Shown piece by piece: positions 1 through 9,984 of a DNA stretch of 34,804 nt (position 1 is its first letter; every line of letters starts with the position of its first letter). The stretch is taken from contig JAICLH010000011.1 of NCBI GenBank assembly GCA_025927495.1, positions 1 through 34,804 on the forward strand, read 5' to 3'. Source of the DNA: Gemmatimonadaceae bacterium (GTDB lineage: Bacteria > Gemmatimonadota > Gemmatimonadetes > Gemmatimonadales > Gemmatimonadaceae). The notes beneath the pieces are model-generated. The model did no database searches, was not told the origin of the DNA, and saw nothing but the letters and a program-made list of their open reading frames with translations. A program made the translations under genes and the position numbers.

Positions 1-9
1 CGCGCCCCA

Positions 10-1026
10 CTAGTCATCCTTCTGCCCAAAAATCCCCATGTTCGACGAGTGCCCCGGCGCCACTTTCTTGTCGGGGTAAATCCAGTGCACCGCCTGATTC
101 ACCGCGATCGCGGCTTCGCTGAAGCCGGTGGCGATCAATTTGAGTTTTCCTGGATACGTCGTGATGTCGCCCGCCGCCCAGATTCCCGTGCGACCCGTCT
201 CCATCGTGCTGTTCACCACGATCTCGTCCTTCTCCACCTGCAATCCCCACTCCGTGAGCGCACCGATGTCGCTCACGAAGCCAAGCATCGGCAGGATGAC
301 ATCGACGTCCACGTCGAAATGCGTTTTCGCTTTCACGTCCTTGAGCGTCACCGCCCGCACGCCCTCGCCGTTTCCGTGGACCTCGGCCAGCTCGTGAAAG
401 GTCAGCACCTTGGCCCGACCCTCCGCTGCTGCCGTGGTGACCGCGTGCACCGTCGCTCCGTGCGCGCGGAATCGGTCGCTGCGATGGACCAACGTCAGCT
501 CCGCCGCCCGATCCAACAGCTGCTGCGCCCAGTCGAACGCCGAGTCGCCGCCGCCGACGATGAGCACCCGCTGCCCGCGAAACGCCTCCGGGTCCGACAC
601 CCGATCGTAGATCCCGCGCCCGTACCACTGCTCCGCGGACGGCTGCGGCAACCGCCGCGGCGAGAAGGCGCCGATCCCGGCCGCCACGACGATCGCCCGC
701 GACGGAAACCGGTCGGTTTCGGTGACCAGCGTGAAGCAGCCGCCGTCCTCTTCCAGTGAGACCACCCGCTGATTGAGGTGGACCGACGGCGAAAACCGGC
801 TGGCTTGCTGCACGAGGTCGCGGACCAGCTCCTTGGCCAGGATCTGCGGAATCCCCGCGACGTCGAAGATGTACTTCTCCGGATACAGCGCGAGCAGCTG
901 ACCGCCCAACTCCGGCAATGCGTCGACGATGCGCGCCGTGACCCCGCGCATGCCCGAATAGAAGGACGCGAAGAGCCCCGTGGGCCCTCCGCCGATGATC
1001 GTGATGTCTCGGATGTCGTGCGGCAT
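10..1026 (-). CDS. Ferredoxin--NADP+ reductase, YumC/thioredoxin-reductase-like flavoprotein
   Basis: FAD motif DITIIGGGPTGLFASFYSGMRG, ELGGQL, NAD(P) motif VLIVGGGDSAFDWA, C-terminal GIWAAGDITTYPGKLKLIATGFSEAAIAVN. Confidence 0.92.
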   Translation of the reverse strand: MPHDIRDITIIGGGPTGLFASFYSGMRGVTARIVDALPELGGQLLALYPEKYIFDVAGIPQILAKELVRDLVQQASRFSPSVHLNQRVVSLEEDGGCFTLVTETDRFPSRAIVVAAGIGAFSPRRLPQPSAEQWYGRGIYDRVSDPEAFRGQRVLIVGGGDSAFDWAQQLLDRAAELTLVHRSDRFRAHGATVHAVTTAAAEGRAKVLTFHELAEVHGNGEGVRAVTLKDVKAKTHFDVDVDVILPMLGFVSDIGALTEWGLQVEKDEIVVNSTMETGRTGIWAAGDITTYPGKLKLIATGFSEAAIAVNQAVHWIYPDKKVAPGHSSNMGIFGQKDD

Positions 1027-1088
1027 GGAGTCGGATGACAGATGATCACGGCGCGCGCCTCGCCGCCGTGGCCTGCGAGTCTGTAATA

Positions 1089-2150
1089 ATGCACTCTGAC
1101 GAGCACATACTGGAATACGCCGGCTCCTTCCGCCTCGTACGCAAAATCGCGCAGGGCGGCATGGCCACGGTCTACGAGGCCGAGCATCTGGGGCCCGCCG
1201 GTTTCGCCAAACGCATCGCGCTCAAAGTCATCCATCCGCACTACGCCAAAGAGAAGACCTGGCTCCAGCTCTTCATCGACGAAGCCAAGCTTTCGGCGAA
1301 CCTCGTCCACGGCAACATCGTCCAGATCTACCAACTCGGCGAAGTCGAAGGGCAGTACTACATCGCCATGGAGTACATCAAGGGTCCCACGCTGCGCAAC
1401 ATGATCGAGCGGCACCGCGAGCTCGATCGATTGATCCCGGTGCACGTCGCCGCGTACGTCACGAGCCGCGTGTGTCGCGCGCTCGACTTCGCCCACACGT
1501 ATGCCGGACCCGATGGCCGCCCGCTCGACATCGTGCACCGCGACGTTTCGCCTAACAACATCATGTCGACGTGGGACGGCCACATCAAACTGGCCGACTT
1601 CGGCATCGCCAAAGCCAAGACGTCCTCCGATCCCATGGACGCGTCGCCGATGCTGATGATGGGCAAGAAGCACTACATGAGCCCCGAACAGATCTTAGGC
1701 CTCGACGTCGATGGCCGCAGCGACGTGTTCGCCATTGGCGTGGTGCTCTACGAGCTGCTCACGCTCGAGCCGTTGTTCTACGAGGATGCCACCGAGTTGT
1801 TGATCGACGAAGTGACGTGGCGCCCGCTCCCCAACATTCGCGAGAAAGTCCCCGCCGTTCCCAAGGCCATCGAAGAAGCGCTCATGGCGGCACTCGATCG
1901 CGATCCGGCACACCGGCCCACCGCCGCCACATTCGGGAAGACGCTCGACCGCTGGTGCGAAGCCCAATCTGTGGTGGCAACGCCCGATCGGTTGCAGGAT
2001 CATCTCGCGGCGCTCTTCCCGACGACGTATCAGCCGTCCGCCGCCGGCGCCGAAATCACGCGCTTCTCCAACTTCAAGCACGGACTGCGCCGCAACGGCG
2101 CGCACCAGCGCGGCTGGTTTGGGCGACTCCTCCACGGCATGCGCGTCTGA
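1089..2150 (+). CDS. Serine/threonine protein kinase; the ORF is open from 1035, likely start ATG 1089
   Basis: Hanks motifs GGMATVYEAEH, ALKVIH, HRDVSPNNIM, DFGIAKA, MSPEQILG, DVFAIGVVLYELLT. Confidence 0.93.
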   Translation: MHSDEHILEYAGSFRLVRKIAQGGMATVYEAEHLGPAGFAKRIALKVIHPHYAKEKTWLQLFIDEAKLSANLVHGNIVQIYQLGEVEGQYYIAMEYIKGPTLRNMIERHRELDRLIPVHVAAYVTSRVCRALDFAHTYAGPDGRPLDIVHRDVSPNNIMSTWDGHIKLADFGIAKAKTSSDPMDASPMLMMGKKHYMSPEQILGLDVDGRSDVFAIGVVLYELLTLEPLFYEDATELLIDEVTWRPLPNIREKVPAVPKAIEEALMAALDRDPAHRPTAATFGKTLDRWCEAQSVVATPDRLQDHLAALFPTTYQPSAAGAEITRFSNFKHGLRRNGAHQRGWFGRLLHGMRV

Positions 2151-2195
2151 CCGGCGCACTCACCAGGGCGCGCCGCGAGCGTTAGATTCTGCCGC

Positions 2196-2741
2196 ATGCG
2201 GATCTATACGCGCACCGGTGACAAGGGCGACACGGGATTGTTCGGCGGTGGACGGGTCTCGAAGGACGATCCGCGCGTCGAAGCTTACGGCGAAGTCGAC
2301 GAGCTGAACGCGATCATCGGTCTCGCGCGCTCGATCGAGATGATGCCGCGCATCGATGAAATCCTCGTTCCCGTCCAACGCGATCTGTTCAGCTTGGGTG
2401 CGCTCCTCGCCACTCCGCATCCCGAGAAAGTTCGCCAACAGCTCGAGAAGGCACGCATCGATGATGCGCGCATTGCCGGCCTCGAGCGCGCCATCGACGA
2501 CGGTGAAGCCGAGCTCACGCCGCTCACCGCGTTCATTCTTCCGGGCGGGACGCCCAAGTCGGCGGCACTGCACGTCGCGCGCACGGTGTGTCGCCGCGCC
2601 GAGCGTCGCGTGATCGCGTTAGGCCGCGACGTCGAGCTGCCGGCCATCGTCGTCATCTATCTCAATCGCCTGTCCGATCTGCTCTTCGTGCTCGCCCGCG
2701 TCGCCAACCGGCGCGCCGGCGCGGCGGAGGTGACGTGGTAG
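2196..2741 (+). CDS. pduO: Cob(I)yrinic acid a,c-diamide adenosyltransferase, PduO type
   Basis: MRIYTRTGDKGDTGLFGGGRVSKDDPRVEAYGEVDELNAIIGLAR; C-terminal VVIYLNRLSDLLFVLARVAN. Confidence 0.93.
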   Translation: MRIYTRTGDKGDTGLFGGGRVSKDDPRVEAYGEVDELNAIIGLARSIEMMPRIDEILVPVQRDLFSLGALLATPHPEKVRQQLEKARIDDARIAGLERAIDDGEAELTPLTAFILPGGTPKSAALHVARTVCRRAERRVIALGRDVELPAIVVIYLNRLSDLLFVLARVANRRAGAAEVTW

Positions 2742-3844
2742 CACGGCGCCAGCGCGCCCCCACCGCGCTGCGCCTCCTGGACTGCGAGATCCTCGTCGAG
2801 CCCGGTCTGTTAGGCAGCATCGGCGCCGTGGCCGAGCGCGTCGCGCCGGCACACCGCTACGTGATCGTCACCGACGATACGGTAGCCGGACACTACGGCA
2901 CGCGCGTCGTCGACTCGTTCACCGGCGCCCAACCGCTCATGCTCCGTATCCCGCCCGGCGAGTCGCACAAGACGCGCCTCACGTGGGCAAGCCTGACGGA
3001 CGAGATGCTCGACGCCGGCTGCGGACGCGACACCACGGTCATTGCGTTGGGCGGCGGCGTCGTGGGCGACCTCGCTGGATTCGTCGCCGCCACGTTCATG
3101 CGCGGCATTCCGTTCGTGCAGGTGCCGACGACGCTCCTCGCGATGATCGACGCGTCCATCGGAGGCAAAACCGGCGTCGACGCGCCCGCGGGCAAGAATC
3201 TCGTGGGCGCGTTTCACCAGCCTTCGGCGGTCGTCGCCGATCCGCACGCGCTCGCGACGCTGCCCCTCGAGCACCGGCGCGCCGGCGCCGCCGAAGCGAT
3301 CAAACATGGCGTGATCACCGACGCCGCCTACTTCGACCGCGTCGCCGCCGCGCTGCCCGCGCTGCTTCACGACCCTGCCGGCGACGCCATGCACGAGCTG
3401 ATCATCGGCAGCGTCACCATCAAAGCCGGCATTGTGTTAGGCGATGAGCGCGAGCGCGGCATGCGCAAGATCCTCAACTTCGGCCACACACTCGGTCACG
3501 CGATCGAGACCGCGAGCGACTATCGTCTGCTGCACGGCGAAGCCATCGCCATCGGCATGGTGCTCGAGGCATCGCTCGCCGAAATGATCGGCGTCGCCAC
3601 GGCCGGGATCGCCGAGCGCGTGCGCGATGTCGTCGCGCGCACGGGTCTGCCGGTCGCCCCGCCGCCGACGCTCTCGCCGGAACGTCTGCTCGCTCTCACT
3701 CGTACGGATAAGAAAGCGCGAGCCGGCTCGGCCGAATATGCCCTGCCGCTCACCATCGGCACCATGGCCGGCGCCGATACGCAATGGAGCGTGCGCGTCC
3801 GCGACGACGATGTCCTCGCGGTGCTGCGCGCCGCATCGCGCTGA
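2735..3844 (+). CDS. aroB: 3-dehydroquinate synthase; likely GTG start at 2735 overlapping the upstream stop (ORF open from 2588)
   Basis: TVIALGGGVVGDLAGFVAATFMRGIPFVQVPTTLLAMIDASIGGKTGVD; KILNFGHTLGHAIE; GMVLEA. Confidence 0.95.
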   Translation: MVARRQRAPTALRLLDCEILVEPGLLGSIGAVAERVAPAHRYVIVTDDTVAGHYGTRVVDSFTGAQPLMLRIPPGESHKTRLTWASLTDEMLDAGCGRDTTVIALGGGVVGDLAGFVAATFMRGIPFVQVPTTLLAMIDASIGGKTGVDAPAGKNLVGAFHQPSAVVADPHALATLPLEHRRAGAAEAIKHGVITDAAYFDRVAAALPALLHDPAGDAMHELIIGSVTIKAGIVLGDERERGMRKILNFGHTLGHAIETASDYRLLHGEAIAIGMVLEASLAEMIGVATAGIAERVRDVVARTGLPVAPPPTLSPERLLALTRTDKKARAGSAEYALPLTIGTMAGADTQWSVRVRDDDVLAVLRAASR

Positions 3845-3864
3845 TCACCTTCGAGGAGCCCAGG

Positions 3865-4041
3865 GTGGCACCGCGCTTGTTCATTCTCGCCATCGTCGTC
3901 AGCGTCGTGGGTCTCGCGTTCGCGGCGTACTTGCTCGACGTGCCGCCGCTGTGGATCGCGATCGCGGTCGCCCTCGTCGTGATTCGCGCTGCTATTTCGA
4001 TCTGGCGCCGCGCGCGCCGCGAGCGAATCCAGGGGCCCTGA
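3865..4041 (+). CDS. Small hydrophobic membrane protein, uncharacterised; likely GTG start
   Basis: VAPRLFILAIVVSVVGLAFAAYLLDVPPLWIAIAVALVVIRAAISIWRRARRERIQGP: two hydrophobic helices and a basic tail; GAGG about 10 nt upstream; lies just after aroB. Confidence 0.6.
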   Translation: MAPRLFILAIVVSVVGLAFAAYLLDVPPLWIAIAVALVVIRAAISIWRRARRERIQGP

Positions 4042-4194
4042 CGGATGGTTTCGGCCGGATACGCGCTACGTTCGCTGTTCCATCGGGCCCCCGTTTCTGC
4101 GCGCGATAGAACGCATGGGACCCGCAAATCGTTGTGCCCCAATGCAATTACCCGGGAGCGACACAAGGACCTGTCACGGTATGAATCGTGGCTG

Positions 4195-4223
4195 TTGACC
4201 TAACCGGGGGCTCGCGTTATCGT
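4195..4223 (+). promoter_or_regulatory. Candidate sigma-70 type promoter for the sigma factor gene (TTGACC-N17-TATCGT)
   Basis: TTGACC at 4195-4200, 17-nt spacer, TATCGT at 4218-4223, in the intergenic region upstream of the CDS at 4298. Confidence 0.45.
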
Positions 4224-4297
4224 GCGCTCCCCTGGCGGTATCGAGCACGCAAGGCTTCCCGGTTCGTCCACCTTTTTGAGACAGGAAAGGGGCGAGT

Positions 4298-5191
4298 ATG
4301 GAGCATGTGGCCGAGAGCAGGTCCAAAGGGTTTTTTCGCTCTTCTCCCTCCACGGCTTTCGATCAGTATCTCCAAGACATCCAGAAGCTTCCCCTCATAA
4401 CCGAACCCGAAGAAGAACGACGTCTCGCGCGTCGCGCGCAGAAAGGTGATGAGCGCGCCGCGGAACGCCTCGTGACCGCCAACCTTCGATTCGTCATTTC
4501 GTACGTCAAGAAATATCAGGGGCACGGTCTGGATCTGAGCGAGTTGGTGGCCATCGGGAACGAAGGACTCCTCAAAGCCGTCAAGAAGTTCGATCCGGAC
4601 CAGGGCGTGAAGTTCATCTCGTACGCCGTATGGTGGGTCAGACAAGCCGTCCTGAAAGCCCTCGCCGAACAGACCCGCTCCGTCCGCATTCCCCTCAATC
4701 AAAACTCGCAGCTCATCAAGCTCGCTCGCGCCGAAACGGTGCTCGCGCAGGTGCTCAAGCGCGACCCCACCGACGACGAGATCAGCCGCTTGATCGAGGA
4801 GACGCCGGAGACGGTGCGCGCCGCGCGGCAGATGTCGGCCACCGAAGTCTCGCTCGACGCGCCGATCGATCGCAGCGACCGCGAAGCGGCTACGTTAGGC
4901 GAACGATTCGTCGGTGTGGACGGTATCGAGATCGAGGACACTACCGACTTCAAGCTGATGCGCGAATTCATCGACCGCGCGTTCCGCAAATACTTGACGC
5001 CTCGCGAGCGGAAAATCCTGTATCTGTACTACGGCCTCGAGGAAGGATCCGAGGCCATGACGCTCGAGAAGATCGGCGCGCTCATGGGCGTCACCCGCGA
5101 GCGCATCCGCCAGATCCGCGAGCGCGCCTTCGAGAAGCTCCGCGACTCGCCCGACGGCGCCGCTCTGGCCGGTTTCTGGAACGCCGCCTGA
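4298..5191 (+). CDS. RNA polymerase sigma factor, sigma-70 family (RpoD/SigA-like, group 1/2)
   Basis: FDQYLQDIQKLPLIT; ANLRFVISYVKKYQGHGLDLSELVAIGNEGLLKAVKKFDPDQGVKFISYAVWWVRQAVLKAL; region 4 TLEKIGALMGVTRERIRQIRERAFEKLR. Confidence 0.96.
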   Translation: MEHVAESRSKGFFRSSPSTAFDQYLQDIQKLPLITEPEEERRLARRAQKGDERAAERLVTANLRFVISYVKKYQGHGLDLSELVAIGNEGLLKAVKKFDPDQGVKFISYAVWWVRQAVLKALAEQTRSVRIPLNQNSQLIKLARAETVLAQVLKRDPTDDEISRLIEETPETVRAARQMSATEVSLDAPIDRSDREAATLGERFVGVDGIEIEDTTDFKLMREFIDRAFRKYLTPRERKILYLYYGLEEGSEAMTLEKIGALMGVTRERIRQIRERAFEKLRDSPDGAALAGFWNAA

Positions 5192-5219
5192 CGGCACCGC
5201 CCGCTTTGCCTAACTGAAT

Positions 5220-5249
5220 ACGGCGCGACCCCTGGTGGGGCCGCGCCGT
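5220..5249 (+). terminator. Intrinsic terminator after the sigma factor gene
   Basis: ACGGCGCGACCCC-TGGT-GGGGCCGCGCCGT (one mismatch in a 13-bp stem), followed by CTGGTTTT. Confidence 0.75.
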
Positions 5250-5285
5250 CTGGTTTTCACCCCCCGCGCTCCCTACATTCCGGCT

Positions 5286-5960
5286 GTGGACGCTCGCTTG
5301 CTGCCGCTGTTCCCCCTGCCGGTGGTCCTCTTTCCCGGCACAGCGCGACCGCTGCACATCTTCGAGCCGCGCTACCGCCGCATGCTCGCCGATTGCCTCG
5401 ATGGAGACCGGCGTTTCGGCCTGCTCTTTTGCGCCGACACCGAACACGAGCGCGCCATACCCCCGGGACAGGTCGGCTGCATCGCACGCATCGAAACCGC
5501 AGACGCGCTGCCCGACGGCCGCTCCAACATCATCGTCGCCGGCGAAGAGCGCTTCGCACTCGTGCGCTTCATCGACAGCGACGCGCCGTACCTCCTCGGC
5601 GAAGTCATCGACTACGCCGACGAACCGGAGTTCGACGCCGAGCTCGACCCGCTCGCGGAGCGCGTACGCGCAGCGTTCGAGCGACTCGTCCGCGCCGTGC
5701 GCGCGATCGCGGACCAGCGGACGCCCGTGCCCGAGCTGCCGCAGGATTCATCGCGCATGGCGTACCACGTCGCGTCGGTCATCGATACGCCGCTCGACGC
5801 GCGCTACGACCTGCTTCGCTCGCGATCGGCCCTCGCCCGCTTGCGCGCCGTCGCCGGCATCCTCGAGCAGGCCGTCCCATCCGTCGAGCGGCGCGCGGTC
5901 CAACACCGCCGCGCGCGGTCTAACGGAAGCGGGCACGACGCCGCGGGCCACGCCCCGTGA
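5286..5960 (+). CDS. Lon N-terminal (LON substrate-binding) domain protein; likely GTG start 5286
   Basis: LLPLFPLPVVLFPGTARPLHIFEPRYRRMLADCLDGDRRFGLLF; no AAA or protease domain. Confidence 0.85.
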   Translation: MDARLLPLFPLPVVLFPGTARPLHIFEPRYRRMLADCLDGDRRFGLLFCADTEHERAIPPGQVGCIARIETADALPDGRSNIIVAGEERFALVRFIDSDAPYLLGEVIDYADEPEFDAELDPLAERVRAAFERLVRAVRAIADQRTPVPELPQDSSRMAYHVASVIDTPLDARYDLLRSRSALARLRAVAGILEQAVPSVERRAVQHRRARSNGSGHDAAGHAP

Positions 5961-7387
5961 CGCGCGACGAGCTGGCCGACGCGCTCCGCGCCATCGTCGG
6001 TCCGCGCGGCGTGCTCTCGCGCGCGTCCGAGCTGCTCCCGCTGAGCGCCGATGGGCTGCCCACCTATCGGCTCCCGCCGACCCTGGCCGTGCTCCCATCC
6101 ACGCGGCAGCATGTCATCGATGTGGTGCGGTTGTTGGCACGCGAGGGCGTCGCATTCGTGCCGCGCGGGGCGGGCACCGGACTGTCTGCCGGAGCCCTCG
6201 CCACCGGCGACGCCGTCATCATCGGCCTCAATCGGCTCACACGCATCATCTCGATCGATCCGGTCAATCGCCTCGCGGTCGTGGAGCCCGGCGCGGTGAA
6301 CGTTTCGCTCACGCGCGCGGCCGCCGCGCACGGGCTGCACTACGCGCCCGATCCGTCCAGCCAGACCGCGTGTACCATCGGCGGCAACGTCGCCGAGAAC
6401 TCCGGCGGACCGCACTGCCTCAAGTACGGCGTCACCCTGAACCACGTCGTCGCGGTCACGGTGCTGCTGCCTGACGGCGGTGTCATCACGTTAGGCGACG
6501 CCGATGGCGAGACGCCGGGCTACGATCTGTTGGGCGCATTCGTCGGCTCCGAAGGATGCTTCGGCATCGCGCTCGACGTCACCGTGCGCCTCGTGCCCGA
6601 TCCGCAAGCGGTGCGCACCATGCTCGCCGACTTCATGTCCATCGAAGCCGGTGCGCGCGCCACGTCGGCCGTCATCGCCAGCGGCATTCTCCCCGCGGCG
6701 ATCGAGATGATGGATGGCCCGACCATCCGCGCCGTGGAAGCGTCCATCTACGCCGCCGGCTATCCCGCCGACGCCGAGGCCGTGCTGCTCATCGAGCTCG
6801 ACGGCCTCGAGGCCGGCATCGATGACGAAGCGCGCCGCGTCCAGGCGATGTGCACCGAAGCCGGCGCGCGCACCGTGCGCATCGCGCGCGACGACGCGGA
6901 GCGCGCGCGCCTGTGGCAGGGTCGCAAGAAAGCATTCGGCGCGATGGGCCGCGTCGCGCCCGCGCTCGTCGTCCAGGACGCCGTGATTCCGCGCACGCGG
7001 CTGCCCGATGTGCTGCGCACCATTCACGAAATTGCCGCCCGCTGGAACATCCAGGTGTGCAACGTCTTTCACGCGGGCGACGGCAATCTCCATCCGAACA
7101 TCGCCTTCGACCCGCACGATGCCGACGCGACCGACCGCGTACACCACGCGATGCGCGAGATCATGCGCGCGTGCGTCGATGCCGGCGGCACCATCACGGG
7201 TGAGCACGGCGTCGGACTCGACAAGCTCGAGTACATGCCGCTCATTTTCTCTCCGGAATCGTTGGACGCGCAGTGCCGCCTGCGCAGCGCATTCGATCCC
7301 GAGCGGCGCGCGAATCCCGGGAAGGTCGTCCCCGTCCACGCGTGCCGCGAATGGCTGGCGACGCCGGCCGCGCGAGCGCTCGCATGA
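5957..7387 (+). CDS. glcD: Glycolate oxidase FAD-linked subunit
   Basis: PRGAGTGLSAGALATGDAVIIGLNRL; PDPSSQTACTIGGNVAENSGGPHCLKYG; NVFHAGDGNLHPNIAFDP; GGTITGEHGVGLDKLEYM; GTGA overlap with the upstream gene. Confidence 0.93.
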   Translation: MTRDELADALRAIVGPRGVLSRASELLPLSADGLPTYRLPPTLAVLPSTRQHVIDVVRLLAREGVAFVPRGAGTGLSAGALATGDAVIIGLNRLTRIISIDPVNRLAVVEPGAVNVSLTRAAAAHGLHYAPDPSSQTACTIGGNVAENSGGPHCLKYGVTLNHVVAVTVLLPDGGVITLGDADGETPGYDLLGAFVGSEGCFGIALDVTVRLVPDPQAVRTMLADFMSIEAGARATSAVIASGILPAAIEMMDGPTIRAVEASIYAAGYPADAEAVLLIELDGLEAGIDDEARRVQAMCTEAGARTVRIARDDAERARLWQGRKKAFGAMGRVAPALVVQDAVIPRTRLPDVLRTIHEIAARWNIQVCNVFHAGDGNLHPNIAFDPHDADATDRVHHAMREIMRACVDAGGTITGEHGVGLDKLEYMPLIFSPESLDAQCRLRSAFDPERRANPGKVVPVHACREWLATPAARALA

Positions 7388-8550
7388 CACCGGCCGACAC
7401 CGCCGTGCGTGCGGGTACGACGCAGGATGTGGCCGCGGCGGTAAGGGATGCGGCGGCGCGCCACACACCGCTGCGCGTCGTTGGGCGCGGACACTGGCTG
7501 GATGCCGGCGCGCCCGTGAGTCCCGCGACGCCGCTGGCGCTCGATGCGCTCTCGGGCATCGTCGCGTACACGCCCGGCGACCTCACGCTCACCGCGCGCG
7601 CGGGGACGACGCTGGCCGACATCGCCGCCGTCACGGCCGAGCACGGGCAGTGGCTGGCGCTCGACCCGTTCGGCAGCGACGACGGCACCATCGGCGCCAC
7701 TATCGCCACGGCGTCCGCGGGACCGCTGGCGCACGCGTTCGGCACGCCGCGCGATGCTGCGTTAGGCCTCGAGGTGGTCACGGGCGACGGCGCGATCGTG
7801 CGCACGGGCGGCCGCGTGGTCAAGAACGTTGCCGGCTTCGACCTCACGCGCCTCTTCACCGGCTCCTGGGGCACGCTCGGCGTGATCACCGAGGTCACCG
7901 TTAGGCTCAGGGCGCGGCCGGAGGTGGATGAGACGTGGGCGGTCGCGCTTCCCGACGACGGCGCGATCGGCGCCGCCTGCCGCGCCGCCCGCGGCGCGGC
8001 CGCGGCGCCGATCGCCCTGGAGCTGGTGGACGCGCCGCTGGCCGCGGCGCTCGGGTTAGGCATGCACCCGGCGATGCTCGTGCGCCTCGCCGGGGCGGCG
8101 GCGGCGATGCGGGCGCAGCGCGACGCGCTGCGCCCGCTCGGCGCCGCCGCCCCGGCCCCCGAGGGAATCTGGCAGCGCCTCCGCACCGCCGAACCGCTGG
8201 CGAGCACCGTGCTCCGCCTGTCGCACCGGCCCGATCGTATCGCCGACACGTGGCGCGCGGCCGCCGGCATCCCATCCGCGTACCGACACGCCACCCCGAG
8301 CCGCGGCATCGTCCGCGTGATCGTCTACGGCGACGACGACATCGCCGCGGCCACTGCCCGCGCCGCCGCCCGCTGTACGCTCATCGCCGAGCGCGCACCG
8401 GCCGCCGTCTGGCTCGCCGGCCCCACGCCAGTGCCTAACGCACCACTCTCGGCGCGCATCCGCGCCGCGTTCGACCCCGCCGGCATCCTGAACCCCGGCC
8501 TTGCACCCGACGCCCCACGCTCGCCGGCATGGCCGCCGACTGATGCCTGA
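7384..8550 (+). CDS. glcE: Glycolate oxidase FAD-binding subunit; ATG 7384 overlaps the glcD stop (ORF open from 7273)
   Basis: FAD-binding PCMH-type region LRVVGRGHWLDAG, DGTIGATIATASAGPLAHAFGTPRDAALGLEVVTGDGAIVRTGGRVVKNVAGFDLTRLFTGSWGTLGVITEVTVRL; position between glcD and glcF. Confidence 0.88.
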   Translation: MTPADTAVRAGTTQDVAAAVRDAAARHTPLRVVGRGHWLDAGAPVSPATPLALDALSGIVAYTPGDLTLTARAGTTLADIAAVTAEHGQWLALDPFGSDDGTIGATIATASAGPLAHAFGTPRDAALGLEVVTGDGAIVRTGGRVVKNVAGFDLTRLFTGSWGTLGVITEVTVRLRARPEVDETWAVALPDDGAIGAACRAARGAAAAPIALELVDAPLAAALGLGMHPAMLVRLAGAAAAMRAQRDALRPLGAAAPAPEGIWQRLRTAEPLASTVLRLSHRPDRIADTWRAAAGIPSAYRHATPSRGIVRVIVYGDDDIAAATARAAARCTLIAERAPAAVWLAGPTPVPNAPLSARIRAAFDPAGILNPGLAPDAPRSPAWPPTDA

Positions 8551-9880
8551 CCACGCGCCCCCTTCCCCCTTCCCTCTTCCCCCAGGGACGGCGCCAAGCG
8601 CCGCCCCGCTTCCCTGCGCAAACACCCCGCTCGCCGCCGCGCTTCCGGGCATCATGACCTGCGTCCACTGCGGCTTCTGCCTGCAGGCCTGTCCCACCTA
8701 CCTGGCGTTAGGCGACGAGAACGACTCGCCGCGCGGCCGCATTCTCCTCGTCCGCGCGCTCGCCGAAGGCGCGCTCCCCCTCGACGACCCCGACGTCCGC
8801 ACCCATCTGGACCGCTGCCTCGGCTGCCGCGGCTGCGAAACCGCCTGCCCGTCCGGCGTCCCCTACGGCCACATCCTCGAGGCGGCGCGCGCCACCCTCA
8901 ACGAAACCGAGCCACCGCCGCGCCTCGCGCGCGCCGTGCTCGCCATGTTCGCGCGCCCGCGATTCCTCGCCCTGGCCCTCGCCGGCGCGCGTGTCCTCCG
9001 CCTAACGGGAATCGCCCGGCTGCTCGCGCGCCTCCCCGGCCGCCTGGGCTTTGCCTGCGCGATACTCGCCGCGAGCGCGCCCCCGCTCGCCACCCGCGCC
9101 TATGTGCCAAGCGCGCGCGGCGTCCGCGGAACGGTTGCCGTGCTCGCCGGCTGCGTCATGCGCGGCCTCTTCGCGCACGTCAATCGCGCCACCGAGCGCG
9201 TGCTCTCCACCAACGGTTATCGCATCGTCTCGTCTCCCGGCCAACGCTGTTGCGGCGCGCTCCACGCGCACGCCGGCGACCTCGCCGGCGCGCGCGCCCT
9301 CGCCCGCCGCAACATTGCCGCCTTCGAGCAGACCGGTGCCGAGCACATCGCCGTCAACGCATCGGGTTGCGGCCTCATGATCAAGGAGTACGGACACCTC
9401 CTCGCCGATGATCCCGCCTGGGCCGAGCGCGCCGCCGCGGTCGCCGCCCGCGCCCGCGACGTGAGCGAGCTCCTCGCTGACGCCGGCCCCGCTCCCGGTG
9501 CGCCGATGCCCAGGCGCGTCGCGTACGACGCACCGTGTCATCTCCTCCACGGACAACATCTCGCGCGCCAACCGCTCGCCGTCCTCGCCGCCGTTCCGTC
9601 TCTCGACGTCGTACCGCTTCCAAATGCCGATCAATGTTGCGGCAGCGCCGGCATTTATAGCCTGGTTCAGCCGCTGCTTGCACAGCAGGTCCTCGCACCC
9701 AAACTCACCGAAATCGCGCGAGCGGCGGCGCCGCTCGTCGCGACCGGGAATCCCGGCTGCATGATGCACATCGGCGCCGGCATGCTCCGCGCGCGAATCC
9801 CCGCGCGTACGGTCCACCCCGTGGAGCTGCTCGACGCATCGTACGCCGCAGCCCATGGCGCGACGCCGCCGGACCGTTAG
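8543..9880 (+). CDS. glcF: Glycolate oxidase iron-sulfur subunit; likely ATG 8543
   Basis: Two 4Fe-4S motifs (CVHCGFCLQACP, CLGCRGCETACPSG) and two CCG motifs (RCCGALHAHAG, QCCGSAGIY). Confidence 0.92.
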   Translation: MPDHAPPSPFPLPPGTAPSAAPLPCANTPLAAALPGIMTCVHCGFCLQACPTYLALGDENDSPRGRILLVRALAEGALPLDDPDVRTHLDRCLGCRGCETACPSGVPYGHILEAARATLNETEPPPRLARAVLAMFARPRFLALALAGARVLRLTGIARLLARLPGRLGFACAILAASAPPLATRAYVPSARGVRGTVAVLAGCVMRGLFAHVNRATERVLSTNGYRIVSSPGQRCCGALHAHAGDLAGARALARRNIAAFEQTGAEHIAVNASGCGLMIKEYGHLLADDPAWAERAAAVAARARDVSELLADAGPAPGAPMPRRVAYDAPCHLLHGQHLARQPLAVLAAVPSLDVVPLPNADQCCGSAGIYSLVQPLLAQQVLAPKLTEIARAAAPLVATGNPGCMMHIGAGMLRARIPARTVHPVELLDASYAAAHGATPPDR

Positions 9881-9984
9881 GTTAGCAATATGTTGCAGGC
9901 CGGACCGCGTGCCGTCGGTGCGTGGATCCCAAGGTTCGGACCGCCGCGACCGGCGTTCCTCGTCCGCGGACTCGTTCTCGTCGT

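Noticed and set aside
5401-6474. 357-aa + strand ORF overlapping the Lon-N and glcD genes (also ORFs at 495-1673, 10478-11785 and 19409-20908)
   Set aside because: High-GC shadow frames, Arg/Ser/Ala-rich with no domain motifs, antisense to or out of frame with well-supported genes. The 495-1673 minus ORF only matches reductase sequence in the wrong frame
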